Part shown: in pieces, positions 1-6,431 of the stretch
How positions within the stretch are numbered: the first letter of the stretch is position 1
Layout of the letters: every line of letters starts with the position of its first letter
Assembly: GCA_031277445.1 (NCBI GenBank)
Contig: JAITMH010000151.1
Span: 1 to 8,233 of the forward strand
DNA: 8,233 nucleotides
Direction of reading: 5' to 3'
From: Burkholderiales bacterium
GTDB taxonomy: Bacteria > Pseudomonadota > Gammaproteobacteria > Burkholderiales > Casimicrobiaceae
The notes under the pieces: generated by a model
The model's input: the letters and a program-made list of their open reading frames with translations, nothing else
Told to the model about the DNA's origin: nothing
Database searches by the model: none
Program-made: the position numbers and the translations under genes

Positions 1-549
1 GTGTCCGTCTTTGTAAACAACGAACAGCGTGATGACCATGAACACCAGCGCAAGCAGAACCGAAAACAACTGGCCGCCAAACGTGATCACCATTCTGGAA
101 ATATTGGCGAGTTGCCCCAAACCGATCAGTTGCGTCAATTCGCTGATGGCGTGCGGGTGGTTCAGCGTTTCGTTCCACCATTCCGCCAGATACGATCCGA
201 CGCCGGGCAATTGCATTATCCAGAGGGGCGCTTCGGCGCCGTGGCGATTGACGGAAACCAGCCAGGTGACCCCGTGCTGAATCTCACCGGTAATATAAAA
301 CGCCAGAAGGACCAGCGGCACGACGATCAGCAAAAACACCAGAGATGAGGCAATGCTGGCGGACAGCCAGGTTTTTCCACGGCAGCGAGCGACCAGTTTT
401 CTGTACAGCGGCCAGGACGCAAAAGCAATGATCAGCGCCGCCAGAATCGGCACCAGAAAACTGTGGAAGAAATACACACCAACCGCAAGAACGATCAGAA
501 TCAGCCAGCGGGCAACCGGATGGGCGGCAATGGGGGCGTTGGTGGGCAT
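1..549 (-). CDS. AI-2E/PerM-family membrane transporter, C-terminus cut by window edge
   Basis: Only the first 183 codons are visible; the reading frame is open to the left edge. The protein is a polytopic inner-membrane protein of the AI-2E transporter (PerM/YdiK/TqsA) family, proposed exporters or permeases of small molecules. Seen: a short hydrophilic N-terminus, paired hydrophobic segments near residues 15-48 (VARWLILIVLAVGVYFF onward) separated by a short turn, a basic loop (YRKLVARCRGK), a third hydrophobic segment near 64-85, a long soluble stretch near 88-150 containing LPGVGSYLAEWWNE, then another hydrophobic segment before VVYKDG. This layout and the P-x-x-G motif after the third segment resemble E. 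coli YdiK. The ATG at 549 is chosen because an in-frame TAA lies seven codons upstream, but no Shine-Dalgarno is visible, so the start is only moderately sure. It lies 53 nt downstream of purC on the same strand and may be co-transcribed. The substrate cannot be told. Confidence 0.82.
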   Translation of the reverse strand, partial: MPTNAPIAAHPVARWLILIVLAVGVYFFHSFLVPILAALIIAFASWPLYRKLVARCRGKTWLSASIASSLVFLLIVVPLVLLAFYITGEIQHGVTWLVSVNRHGAEAPLWIMQLPGVGSYLAEWWNETLNHPHAISELTQLIGLGQLANISRMVITFGGQLFSVLLALVFMVITLFVVYKDGH

Positions 550-580
550 GGGCGGCAAGGGGCGTTAGTGGGCAACCGGA
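510..580. repeat. Imperfect tandem duplication with flanking 11-bp direct repeats, spanning the AI-2E gene start
   Basis: Plus-strand positions 520-547 and 548-573 are near copies, both beginning ATGGGCGGCAA and ending GTGGGC, differing by a 2-nt indel and one substitution (GTTGGTGGGC against GTTAGTGGGC). The pair is bracketed by exact copies of GGGCAACCGGA at 510-520 and 570-580, offset by 60 nt. The start codon of the leftward AI-2E gene (547-549) sits at the junction of the two units. One unit is therefore coding (the first residues of the protein) and the other is untranslated leader. The pattern suggests a local duplication by replication slippage followed by drift. No function can be assigned. 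Confidence 0.8.
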
Positions 581-602
581 AATCGACAAAAACAATCCCG
601 GA

Positions 603-1325
603 TCAAAGCGGTGCGCCGATTCGCGTCCCCACCTCGCGGTAATATTCGATGACCTCGCCGAGATCGCGGCGGAAGCGGTCCTTGTCCATTTTTTCGCCGG
701 TTTTGGCGTCCCACAAGCGGCAGCCGTCGGGCGTGAATTCATCGCCCAGAAGCAGCGGCCCTTCGGGATCGTTGATGGCGCGGCCAAATTCGAGCTTGTA
801 ATCAACGAGGTCGATGCCCGCGTTGGCGAACAACGGTTGCAGGATTTTGTTGACGCGGCGGGTCAGAATACGCATCCGCTGAACGTCGTCTTCGCTGGCC
901 CAGCCCAGTACGCGAATGTGGTCATCGTTGACCATCGGGTCATGCAGCGCGTCGCTTTTGTAGAAATACTCAAAGATCGGCTCCGGAAGGCGGGTGCCTT
1001 CCTCAATGCCGAGGCGCTTGCTCATCGAACCGGCGCAGACATTACGCACGACGCATTCGACCGGCAACATTTTCATCGTGCGCACCAGCGATTCGCGCTC
1101 GTTCAGCAGCTTGCCGAAATGGGTTTTGACACCGGCTTCTTCAAGCTTGCCCATGATGAAAGCGTTAATCTTGTTGTTGGTTTCGCCCTTCTTGTCGAGC
1201 TGCGCGAGCTTGGCGCCGTCGAAGGCGGAAACGTCATCGCGGTAATGCATGATGACCCAGTTCGGATCATCCGTTGTATAAACCGTCTTGGCTTTACCGC
1301 GATAGAGTTCTTTGCCTTTCATCAT
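603..1325 (-). CDS. purC: Phosphoribosylaminoimidazole-succinocarboxamide (SAICAR) synthase
   Basis: Cytoplasmic enzyme of de novo purine synthesis that joins CAIR and L-aspartate using ATP to make SAICAR. The 240-aa product matches the short bacterial form (E. coli 237 aa) end to end. Visible motifs: ELYRGKAKTVY at 6-16 (nucleotide-binding lobe), SAFDG at 33-37, LPVECVVRN at 87-95 followed by AGSMSKRLG, VDYKLEFG at 174-181 (SAICAR synthetase signature) and LGDEFTPDGCRLWD at 193-206. The frame stays open upstream, but homology starts at MMKGKELYRG. The first ATG of the pair (1325) has an AAAGAGA element about 8 nt upstream; the second (1322) is possible. It follows the MBL hydrolase gene by 53 nt and precedes the AI-2E gene. 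No PurR-like operator was recognised in the leader. Confidence 0.97.
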   Translation of the reverse strand: MMKGKELYRGKAKTVYTTDDPNWVIMHYRDDVSAFDGAKLAQLDKKGETNNKINAFIMGKLEEAGVKTHFGKLLNERESLVRTMKMLPVECVVRNVCAGSMSKRLGIEEGTRLPEPIFEYFYKSDALHDPMVNDDHIRVLGWASEDDVQRMRILTRRVNKILQPLFANAGIDLVDYKLEFGRAINDPEGPLLLGDEFTPDGCRLWDAKTGEKMDKDRFRRDLGEVIEYYREVGTRIGAPL

Positions 1326-1333
1326 GATGTCTG

Positions 1334-1340
1334 TCTCTTT
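1334..1340 (-). promoter_or_regulatory. Ribosome binding site of purC
   Basis: On the minus strand the sequence reads AAAGAGA, ending 8 nt before the ATG at 1325. It is a moderate Shine-Dalgarno match and favours the first of the two adjacent ATG codons over the longer upstream-extended frame. Confidence 0.55.
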
Positions 1341-1358
1341 CGTAAACCGGAAAACCGA

Positions 1359-1367
1359 ATCATAGCA
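1359..1367 (-). promoter_or_regulatory. Putative extended -10 promoter for purC
   Basis: The minus strand reads TGCTATGAT, an extended -10 (TGN plus a 5/6 match to TATAAT), about 34 nt upstream of the purC ATG. No good -35 lies at 17 bp spacing (GGGTTG overlaps the end of the upstream gene), as is typical of extended -10 promoters. It would give a leader of roughly 26 nt that includes the ribosome binding site. This suggests purC can be transcribed independently of the genes before it. Confidence 0.35.
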
Positions 1368-1378
1368 GGGATCAGGCG

Positions 1379-2146
1379 TTACAACCCACGCCAGCCAAAT
1401 CCTTCGTCCTGATCGGCGATACCGATCCAGTCGGGCGCACAACTCAAAACGTGCGCCAGCGCGGAACGCGCTTTATCGGGATGGTTGTTGTGCTGTGACA
1501 GGTGCGCCGCGATGACGTGCCGGAGGTGTGAGCGGTCAATCGCGGCCAACAGCGCGGCGGCAGCTTCGTTACGCAAATGGCCGAGGCGACCGCTGATCCG
1601 TTGTTTGAGTGGGTACGGGTAGGAAGGGTTGCTGTACAGCAGGTCGAGGTCGTGGTTGCATTCGAGTACCAGTGCGTCGCAACCGCTGATTTGTGTTTCG
1701 ATGTGCGCGGTCGAAGCGCCGATGTCGGTGAGCATCGCCAGACGGTGCGCACCATCGCCGACGATAAATTGCACGGGCTCACGCGCATCGTGCGGCACGG
1801 GCAACGCCTGCACTTGCAGGCCGCCGAGTTCGAGTGTCGCGTGGCTGTCGAAGGTGTGCAGGTGTTCGAGTTTGTCGAGCTTGCCGTTTAGCGCGGTGTA
1901 GGTGCCGTAAGTCATCCACACGGGAATTTGAAATTTTCCGGCAAACGCAACGACGCCGCCAACGTGATCGGTGTGTTCGTGGGTAATAAAGACGGCGCTA
2001 ATCGTCTCCGGTTCGATGTTGAGGCGCTGCAAGCGGCGCACGGATTCGCGCAGTCCGAATCCGCAGTCGATCATCAGGCGCGTATTGCCCGCTTCGACGA
2101 GCAGGGCGTTGCCGCTGCTACCGGAGCCTAGTGAAGCAAACCGCAT
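1379..2146 (-). CDS. MBL-fold metallohydrolase, YycJ/WalJ-like
   Basis: A 255-aa soluble metallo-beta-lactamase-fold hydrolase. The dinuclear metal-site motif THEHTDH is present (H56, H58, D60, H61), with further candidate ligands at H119 (PVPHD), D141 (TDIG) and H215 (AAHLSQHNN). The N-terminus FASLGSGSSGNALLVEAG and the ECNHD segment at 162-166 are typical of the YycJ/VicX/WalJ group; some members have been described as 5'-3' exonucleases, so a nuclease role is possible but not shown here. The frame extends 21 codons further upstream, but that extension runs through a hairpin repeat and has no family similarity. The ATG at 2146 has an AGGAA element at suitable spacing and starts exactly where the conserved fold begins. 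It lies between bamC (178 nt upstream) and purC (53 nt downstream). There is no signal peptide. Confidence 0.9.
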   Translation of the reverse strand: MRFASLGSGSSGNALLVEAGNTRLMIDCGFGLRESVRRLQRLNIEPETISAVFITHEHTDHVGGVVAFAGKFQIPVWMTYGTYTALNGKLDKLEHLHTFDSHATLELGGLQVQALPVPHDAREPVQFIVGDGAHRLAMLTDIGASTAHIETQISGCDALVLECNHDLDLLYSNPSYPYPLKQRISGRLGHLRNEAAAALLAAIDRSHLRHVIAAHLSQHNNHPDKARSALAHVLSCAPDWIGIADQDEGFGWRGL

Positions 2147-2154
2147 CGCGTTGG

Positions 2155-2159
2155 TTCCT
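2155..2159 (-). promoter_or_regulatory. Ribosome binding site deciding the MBL hydrolase start
   Basis: The minus strand reads AGGAA with 8 nt before the ATG at 2146. This supports the internal ATG rather than the longer open frame starting at 2209, whose extra codons lie in repeat DNA. Confidence 0.6.
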
Positions 2160-2179
2160 GAAAACGGGGCATGGAGATG

Positions 2180-2216
2180 CTTGCAGTGGGTACGCTTCGC
2201 TTTGCCCACTCTGCAA
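2180..2216. repeat. Intergenic inverted repeat (hairpin)
   Basis: The arms TTGCAGTGGG (2181-2190) and CCCACTCTGCAA (2205-2216) pair with a 2-nt bulge, around a 14-nt loop TACGCTTCGCTTTG. The sequence resembles the GTGGGC-loop-GCCCAC dispersed repeats often seen between proteobacterial genes. It has no poly-T tract on either side, so it is not a clear intrinsic terminator. It lies in the leader of the MBL hydrolase gene. Confidence 0.6.
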
Positions 2217-2247
2217 AAGCTGGAGAGAGTGACCGAGACAAACCCCC

Positions 2248-2281
2248 GCCGCCTTCGGCGGCACCCCCTTTGGAAAGGGGG
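2248..2281. repeat. Twin GC-rich hairpins between bamC and the MBL gene
   Basis: Two adjacent perfect inverted repeats. GCCGCC-TTC-GGCGGC spans 2248-2262 (6-bp stem), and CCCCCTTT-GG-AAAGGGGG spans 2264-2281 (8-bp stem, 2-nt centre). They occupy the 178-nt gap between bamC and the MBL hydrolase gene, 43 nt past the bamC stop codon. They look like a REP-type dispersed element. In the bamC mRNA they could stabilise the 3' end or attenuate readthrough, but only TTT follows on the minus strand, so intrinsic termination is doubtful. Confidence 0.65.
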
Positions 2282-2324
2282 CAGGGTGTGCGCCGGGCGG
2301 GAGAGGTAAGGTAATGCGCGGCGA

Positions 2325-3449
2325 CTATCTCAACTGCTCCTGTAAAACGGTCAGGATTTGTTCGGTGTCATTCGATTGAATCACAGCGCCGGCGTCTCCG
2401 AGTATGGTGACGGCGCTTTGTTCGCCGATGGCGGCAACATGCACTTGATAGTTTTCGGGACGCACGCCTTCTTTGCTGCGCCAGAACGCCAGCCGGGACA
2501 GCCAGCCGCCGGAATCGGCTTTGGCGAGGAGGTCGGGGTCGGCATAGCGCACGTAATAGATGCCTTGCGCACGATCGCGGTCGGTGACGGTGAAACCGGT
2601 TCGGTCAAGCGCCAGACCGACGCGCCGCCATGCCCGATCAAAGTCGTCGGCGAGCATCAGTTTCGCGCCGCCATCTTCTTTGAGCAGGTGGGCGCGTTGC
2701 GAGTTGTCGCCGCTTTGCGTGACGAGGGTTCTGGCTTGTTCTTCGGTCGCGCCGAAACGCGCCATGATGCGTATCAGCATTTCCGCTTCCAGTTCGGGGT
2801 TGGGCGGCATCAGCGCCCAGGCAAACGCGGCCGGCGTGGAACTTTCTATCTTGGCGGTCGGCACTTGCTCCATCCCGCGATGCGATAAGTAGATTTCAAC
2901 GGTGTCCAGCTCCTTGCCTTTTTCGATGCGGGTGCGGAATTTATCGCGCTTGTACGTCGTGTAGAAAAAATCGACGTATCTGCCGAGGGTGCGGCGCACG
3001 ATATCCTGCGGAATTTCGGCGCGGTTTTCGGCCCAGTCGGTTTCCATGATGCCGAGCAACGGTTTTTCTTCGGCAAGGACGAAACCGATGTCGATCCAGA
3101 ACTTCCGAAGAACTTCCCAGGCATCGGTCGGCGAAGCTTTGACCACCAGCCAGCGTTCGCTACCGGCGCGTTCAATGTGGGCGAGGGGAATTTCCGGCAA
3201 GAGCGCTCTTTGCCGAGCTTCGGCGCGCATGTCGCGGGAGGCGAGGTCGGAAGCCGAGGTCACGGCGTAGCGATCATCGTATTGCGGCGCGGAAAGGTCC
3301 GGCGGAATTTCCAGCGACGGCGTTGTGCGCGTCGATTTGTAATCAATACGTTTGCCGGATGTAATGTCTTTCATGGAGCTGCAACCAGCCAAGACCCACA
3401 ACGCAACCGCGACGGCAACCACTATGCGCATTTCAGAACAGCGAATCAT
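2325..3449 (-). CDS. bamC: Outer membrane assembly lipoprotein BamC
   Basis: Lipoprotein subunit of the BAM complex, which folds beta-barrel proteins into the outer membrane (NlpB/DapX family). Of 374 aa, residues 1-22 form a signal peptide with hydrophobic core VVAVAVALWVL and lipobox LAGC; C23 is the predicted lipidated residue. A flexible region follows (24-95) with the conserved IPPDLSAPQYDDRY stretch (48-61), the part that contacts BamD in E. coli. A first globular domain starts about residue 97 (ERWLVVKASPTDAWEVLRKF) and a second spans about 262-374. It is slightly longer than E. coli BamC (344 aa). The start at 3449 has AAGG about 9-10 nt upstream; a second ATG at codon 7 would shorten the n-region only. 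It lies 28 nt after dapA, the same order as in E. coli, so co-transcription from the dapA promoter is likely. Confidence 0.95.
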   Translation of the reverse strand: MIRCSEMRIVVAVAVALWVLAGCSSMKDITSGKRIDYKSTRTTPSLEIPPDLSAPQYDDRYAVTSASDLASRDMRAEARQRALLPEIPLAHIERAGSERWLVVKASPTDAWEVLRKFWIDIGFVLAEEKPLLGIMETDWAENRAEIPQDIVRRTLGRYVDFFYTTYKRDKFRTRIEKGKELDTVEIYLSHRGMEQVPTAKIESSTPAAFAWALMPPNPELEAEMLIRIMARFGATEEQARTLVTQSGDNSQRAHLLKEDGGAKLMLADDFDRAWRRVGLALDRTGFTVTDRDRAQGIYYVRYADPDLLAKADSGGWLSRLAFWRSKEGVRPENYQVHVAAIGEQSAVTILGDAGAVIQSNDTEQILTVLQEQLR

Positions 3450-3477
3450 TCTATTTAACCTTCAAAAAAAACGGGAG

Positions 3478-4368
3478 TTAAGCAAGACAACCTGCCGTGC
3501 GCAACGCTTGCCGCAACGGCTCATGAAACGGTTCGGACAACGGCGCCAGCGGCAGCCGGATACCGGCGGAGATCAATCCCATCTGCGCCATCGCCCATTT
3601 GACCGGCACAGGATTTCCTTCGACAAACAGCTTCCGGTGCAACGGGATCAATGTGTCGTTGGCGGCGCGTGCGTTGGCGATGTCGCCACGCGCAGCGGCG
3701 CGACACATCGCAACAATTTGTTTGGGCGCAACGCACGAGGTCACCGAAATCACGCCATGTCCGCCGAGCAGCAGAAACGCCAGACTGGTGATGTCGTCGC
3801 CGCTGTAAAGCGCGAAATCTTTTTTTCCGGCTTCGTTCAACGCCTTGATGAGTTCGGTCGCACGGCCAATGTCGCCGGTCGCGTCTTTCAGTCCGACGAT
3901 GCCCGGCACTTGGGACAAACGCAGCACGGTATCGTCCGCCAGATCGGCAACGGTACGCCCCGGCACGTTGTAGAGCACCAGCGGCAAATCGACTTCTTCG
4001 GCAACCGTTCTGAAATGCCGGTACAAACCTTCCTGCGACGGCTTGTTGTAGTAGGGAACAACCGACAGGCAACTGTCGGCGCCGACTTTTTTGGCGTATG
4101 CAGCCAGATCAATGGCTTCGGCGGTCGAGTTGCTGCCGGTACCGGCCATGACGTGGGCGCGACCGGCGACATGATCGACGGTTGCCTTGATCAGCGTGTG
4201 GTGTTCCTCGAAATCAATCGTCGGCGATTCGCCGGTGGTGCCGACGATGACGATCCCGGCCACATCGTTAACGATGTACCAGTCGATCAATTTTCTCAGT
4301 GCGGCAAGATCCAGCACGCCGTCAGGCGTCATCGGTGTGACAATCGGCACCAAGCATCCGGTCAGCAT
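3478..4368 (-). CDS. dapA: 4-hydroxy-tetrahydrodipicolinate synthase
   Basis: Cytoplasmic TIM-barrel class I aldolase that condenses pyruvate with aspartate semialdehyde, the first committed step to diaminopimelate and lysine. The 296-aa length matches the family (E. coli 292). The active-site residues fall at the same numbers as in the E. coli enzyme: T44 and T45 in VGTTGES, Y133 and R138 in YNVPGRT, and the Schiff-base lysine K161 in GLKDATG. The C-terminal half includes YSGDD and NPVPVKWAM. The ATG at 4368 is preceded by GAGGAAG, a strong Shine-Dalgarno, at good spacing, and the protein starts as expected for the family (MLTGCLVPIVTPM). It is the first gene of the leftward block, with a promoter-like sequence just upstream, and is transcribed divergently from the membrane protein gene at 4565. 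Confidence 0.98.
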   Translation of the reverse strand: MLTGCLVPIVTPMTPDGVLDLAALRKLIDWYIVNDVAGIVIVGTTGESPTIDFEEHHTLIKATVDHVAGRAHVMAGTGSNSTAEAIDLAAYAKKVGADSCLSVVPYYNKPSQEGLYRHFRTVAEEVDLPLVLYNVPGRTVADLADDTVLRLSQVPGIVGLKDATGDIGRATELIKALNEAGKKDFALYSGDDITSLAFLLLGGHGVISVTSCVAPKQIVAMCRAAARGDIANARAANDTLIPLHRKLFVEGNPVPVKWAMAQMGLISAGIRLPLAPLSEPFHEPLRQALRTAGCLA

Positions 4369-4395
4369 AGCGCTTCCTCAAGGGGTAACCTTCCT

Positions 4396-4424
4396 ATTTT
4401 ACCTGAATCTGTATCAGAGGTCAG
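4396..4424 (-). promoter_or_regulatory. Putative sigma70-type promoter of dapA
   Basis: On the minus strand, CTGACC (4419-4424, 4/6 match to TTGACA) and TAAAAT (4396-4401, 5/6 match to TATAAT) are separated by exactly 17 bp. Transcription would start near 4389, giving a leader of about 20 nt with the GAGGAAG ribosome site. The -35 hexamer lies inside the left copy of a 19-bp direct repeat. Confidence 0.5.
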
Positions 4425-4461
4425 GAATCAGGGGGCAACGCGCAGAGGTCAGGAATCAGGG
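4415..4461. repeat. 19-bp direct repeat, two exact copies with 28-bp period
   Basis: CAGAGGTCAGGAATCAGGG occurs at 4415-4433 and again at 4443-4461, separated by GGCAACGCG. The left copy overlaps the -35 of the presumed dapA promoter. The units contain smaller TCAG/ATCAG echoes (ATCAGAGGTCAGGAATCAGG), so the tract has a low-complexity, slippage-prone look. It may be part of a dispersed intergenic repeat rather than an operator. Confidence 0.8.
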
Positions 4462-4537
4462 ATCAGAACCCCGTCATTTCCACGAAAACGGCAAGCGCCG
4501 GTTGGAGAAGGCGCGAAGCGGCGTCCTCTGACCTCTG
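4443..4537. repeat. 95-bp segment with 10-bp terminal inverted repeats, possible small non-autonomous element
   Basis: CAGAGGTCAG at 4443-4452 is mirrored by CTGACCTCTG at 4528-4537. The interior holds CCGTCATTTCCACGAAAACGG, which resembles the CCGTCATTCCCGCGAAAGCGGG class of dispersed repeats, a short hairpin CGGC-AAGC-GCCG (4489-4500) and the GCGCGAAGCGGCG stretch. There is no coding capacity and no convincing target-site duplication, so an inserted MITE-like element is only a possibility. It fills most of the divergent intergenic region. Confidence 0.4.
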
Positions 4538-4544
4538 CTATGCT
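4536..4544 (+). promoter_or_regulatory. Weak extended -10 candidate for the rightward membrane protein gene
   Basis: TGCTATGCT (TGN plus a 4/6 match to TATAAT) lies 20 nt before the ATG at 4565, with no recognisable -35. A start near 4551 would leave room for the GGAGG ribosome site at 4556-4560. This is the best candidate in the gap but it is weak. Confidence 0.22.
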
Positions 4545-4564
4545 AACGGCTTCCTGGAGGGTAC

Positions 4565-6349
4565 ATGCACGTTTCTTATTCTTCGACCGCACGCGATATT
4601 GACACGACATCCGACTTTGATATGCCGCCCTATCAAGCGTCGCCGCCTGACTTGCGGGGACGCGATATCGTGCTGGCGCTGGTAGTCGGCGGGGTGCTGG
4701 GTGCGGCACTGTTTTTCCTGCTGCTGCCGCCGGCGGTGCTTCATCCGGCGAATTTTCAATGGCTGATGCAAGGCGACCCGATGCAAGCTTTTGTGGGCTG
4801 GCATTTTTTCCGTGGCGAGCCCTGGATGCTGCCGCCGGGCGCCAGTGGCTACGGGATGGAAATGAGCACTTCGATTGTGTTCACCGATTCCATTCCGTTG
4901 TTCGCGTTGTTGTTCAAGCTGTTCGCCGCTTTTCTGCCTTCAACGTTTCAGTATTTCGGTATTTGGGTTTTGGCCTGTTTCATTTTGCAGGGCGTGTTCG
5001 CCTGGCTGTTGGCGTGCTGCGTGACGAAGCGTTGGGAAGCGCGGTTGCTGTTGGCGCTTCTGTTAACGGCAAGCACGGTGATGACGCTGAAAGTGGTCGG
5101 CCATTATGCGCTGGTCGGACACTGGCTGATTCTGGCGGCGCTGCTTCTGTATTTGCGGCCACTGACGGTGACGGTTTTCGCCTGGTGTGCGCTGATCGGT
5201 CTGGCGGCGCTGGTGCATGCGTATTTGTTGTATCTGGTATTGGCAATATGGGCGGCGAGCATGTTGCAGCGCTACGGCTGGGCGGATGTTCGTGCGGTGC
5301 TGGCTGAATTTTTCGTGGTGGTGCTCAGTCTGCTGGCGGTGATGTGGCTGGCCGGTTACTTCACGGTGCCGCTGGGATCGTTCTCCGGCAACACCGAACA
5401 TTATGGGCTTGGGCGTTACGCAGCGAATCTCAACGCGTTCTGGAATCCGGGCTGGGGATCGCGTTTTCTGCCGCCCCGTCCGGTGACACCGGAATCGGCG
5501 TTCGAGGGGCATGCGTATCTGGGCGCAGGCGGCCTTCTGTTGGTGGCGTTGGCGGCGCTGTTTCTGGTTTTCTCGAAAGCGGCGCGGGCGCGTGCGGCGC
5601 GACATTGGCCGCTGATTCTGGTAGCGCTGGCGCTGTGGGCGATGGCGGTTTCAAATCATGTGATGCTGGACGACAAGCTTGTGCTGGAAGTGACGCTGCC
5701 GAAATTTGCTTTGAAGATGCTGGAAATGGTGCGGGCATCGGGGCGGTTGCTGTGGGTGCCGTATTACGCACTGTTGCTGGGATGCGCGGCGCTGTTGCTT
5801 CAAAACACACGAGCGTGGGTTGGGACAAGCGTGTTGCTGGGAATCGTCGTTTTGCAATATGCGGATTTGTCGCCGCGAGCGATGGGATTGCGTAGCGCCT
5901 TGCATGAAAGCGTTGCGACGCAAACCGAAACATGGAAAAGCCCGCTGGCGTCCCCTTTCTGGAGCGAAGCGGCGCAGCGGTACCGAACAGTGCGCTTCGT
6001 TCCGGCGCGTCCTGCGGCGACCGGTTATGGCGCCTTTACACTTTATGCCGCCAATCACGGAATGGCGATGAACGTCGGACAGTTTGCGCGGATTGACAAT
6101 TCGCGTATCGGCGAGATGAACGCCGTGCAAAACGAAAGGCTGGCGAAAGGCGATCCGGACACGGGAAGTCTTTACGTTTTCTGGAAAAGCACAGAGGAGG
6201 GACCTTTTCCGGTGCGGGTCGGACGACAGGATCGCGTCGAGATCATCGACGGCTTCCAGATATTGGCGCCCGACTGGTACGGTGATTCGGGGAGCGCGCA
6301 AATCCAATGGTCGGACGACAGGCGGAACAGGGATATTTTGTTGCCGTGA
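4565..6349 (+). CDS. DUF6311-type polytopic membrane protein, GT-C-like
   Basis: A 594-aa integral membrane protein. After a hydrophilic N-terminus (1-33), hydrophobic segments fall near 35-58, 104-124, 130-152, 159-175, 183-199, 202-230, 247-265, 320-337, 348-363, 398-412 and 417-431. A soluble C-terminal domain of about 160 residues follows. Conserved-looking loops are GDPMQAFVGWHFFRGEPW (70-87) after the first helix, SIVFTDSIPLFALLFK (103-118), YLGAGG (318-323) and RASGRLLWVPYYA (390-402). These fit my recollection of the uncharacterised DUF6311 family, whose helix-loop layout with an acidic residue in the first large loop (D71 here) recalls GT-C glycosyltransferases. Function is unproven. 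The start at 4565 has GGAGG 4 nt upstream; a later Met at codon 20 has less support. It is followed after 82 nt by a GT2 glycosyltransferase gene, which favours a role in envelope glycan or glycolipid synthesis. Confidence 0.8.
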   Translation: MHVSYSSTARDIDTTSDFDMPPYQASPPDLRGRDIVLALVVGGVLGAALFFLLLPPAVLHPANFQWLMQGDPMQAFVGWHFFRGEPWMLPPGASGYGMEMSTSIVFTDSIPLFALLFKLFAAFLPSTFQYFGIWVLACFILQGVFAWLLACCVTKRWEARLLLALLLTASTVMTLKVVGHYALVGHWLILAALLLYLRPLTVTVFAWCALIGLAALVHAYLLYLVLAIWAASMLQRYGWADVRAVLAEFFVVVLSLLAVMWLAGYFTVPLGSFSGNTEHYGLGRYAANLNAFWNPGWGSRFLPPRPVTPESAFEGHAYLGAGGLLLVALAALFLVFSKAARARAARHWPLILVALALWAMAVSNHVMLDDKLVLEVTLPKFALKMLEMVRASGRLLWVPYYALLLGCAALLLQNTRAWVGTSVLLGIVVLQYADLSPRAMGLRSALHESVATQTETWKSPLASPFWSEAAQRYRTVRFVPARPAATGYGAFTLYAANHGMAMNVGQFARIDNSRIGEMNAVQNERLAKGDPDTGSLYVFWKSTEEGPFPVRVGRQDRVEIIDGFQILAPDWYGDSGSAQIQWSDDRRNRDILLP

Positions 6350-6385
6350 GTATCGTCGCTCTTTCCCGTGCGGCAAGGAGCGGTG

Positions 6386-6414
6386 TTGAGGTCGTTTTTT
6401 TGTATCTCTATATT
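6386..6414 (+). promoter_or_regulatory. Putative sigma70-type promoter close to the GT2 start codon
   Basis: TTGAGG (6386-6391, 4/6 match to TTGACA) and TATATT (6409-6414, 5/6 match to TATAAT) are spaced by 17 bp. The first transcribed base would be near 6421, only about 11 nt before the ATG at 6432. The spacer includes a run of seven T. This lies in the 82-nt gap after the DUF6311 gene; no terminator hairpin was seen there, so readthrough from upstream may also supply transcript. Confidence 0.45.
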
Positions 6415-6431
6415 GATGGGCAGAAAATCAC

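Noticed and set aside
837..1412. Plus-strand open frame (191 codons) opposite purC
   Set aside because: It is fully explained as the complement of purC, whose motifs are intact on the minus strand.
1326..1442. Upstream extension of purC to 1442
   Set aside because: It overlaps the end of the MBL gene and its residues do not match PurC, which begins at MMKGKELYRG behind a Shine-Dalgarno.
2147..2209. N-terminal extension of the MBL hydrolase to an ATG at 2209
   Set aside because: The extra 21 codons translate a hairpin repeat (MGKAKRTHC...), show no family similarity, and the internal ATG has a proper ribosome binding site.
2264..2281. Intrinsic terminator after bamC
   Set aside because: The stem is strong, but the minus-strand sequence after it continues into another GC-rich hairpin without a U-run. 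It is kept as a repeat only.
4415..4461. CRISPR array
   Set aside because: There are only two 19-bp copies with a 9-bp gap, no further units and no cas genes.
3352..4602. Long plus-strand open frame (416 codons) antisense to dapA
   Set aside because: It is the mirror of a GC-rich coding gene with perfect DapA similarity on the other strand. Its translation is rich in R/Q/H/G, lacks any recognisable domain, and begins inside the start of bamC.
5651..6376. Minus-strand open frame (241 codons) opposite the DUF6311 gene
   Set aside because: Its composition (many R, H, Q, P) is that of an antisense shadow. The plus strand encodes coherent membrane helices and a soluble domain over the same bases.
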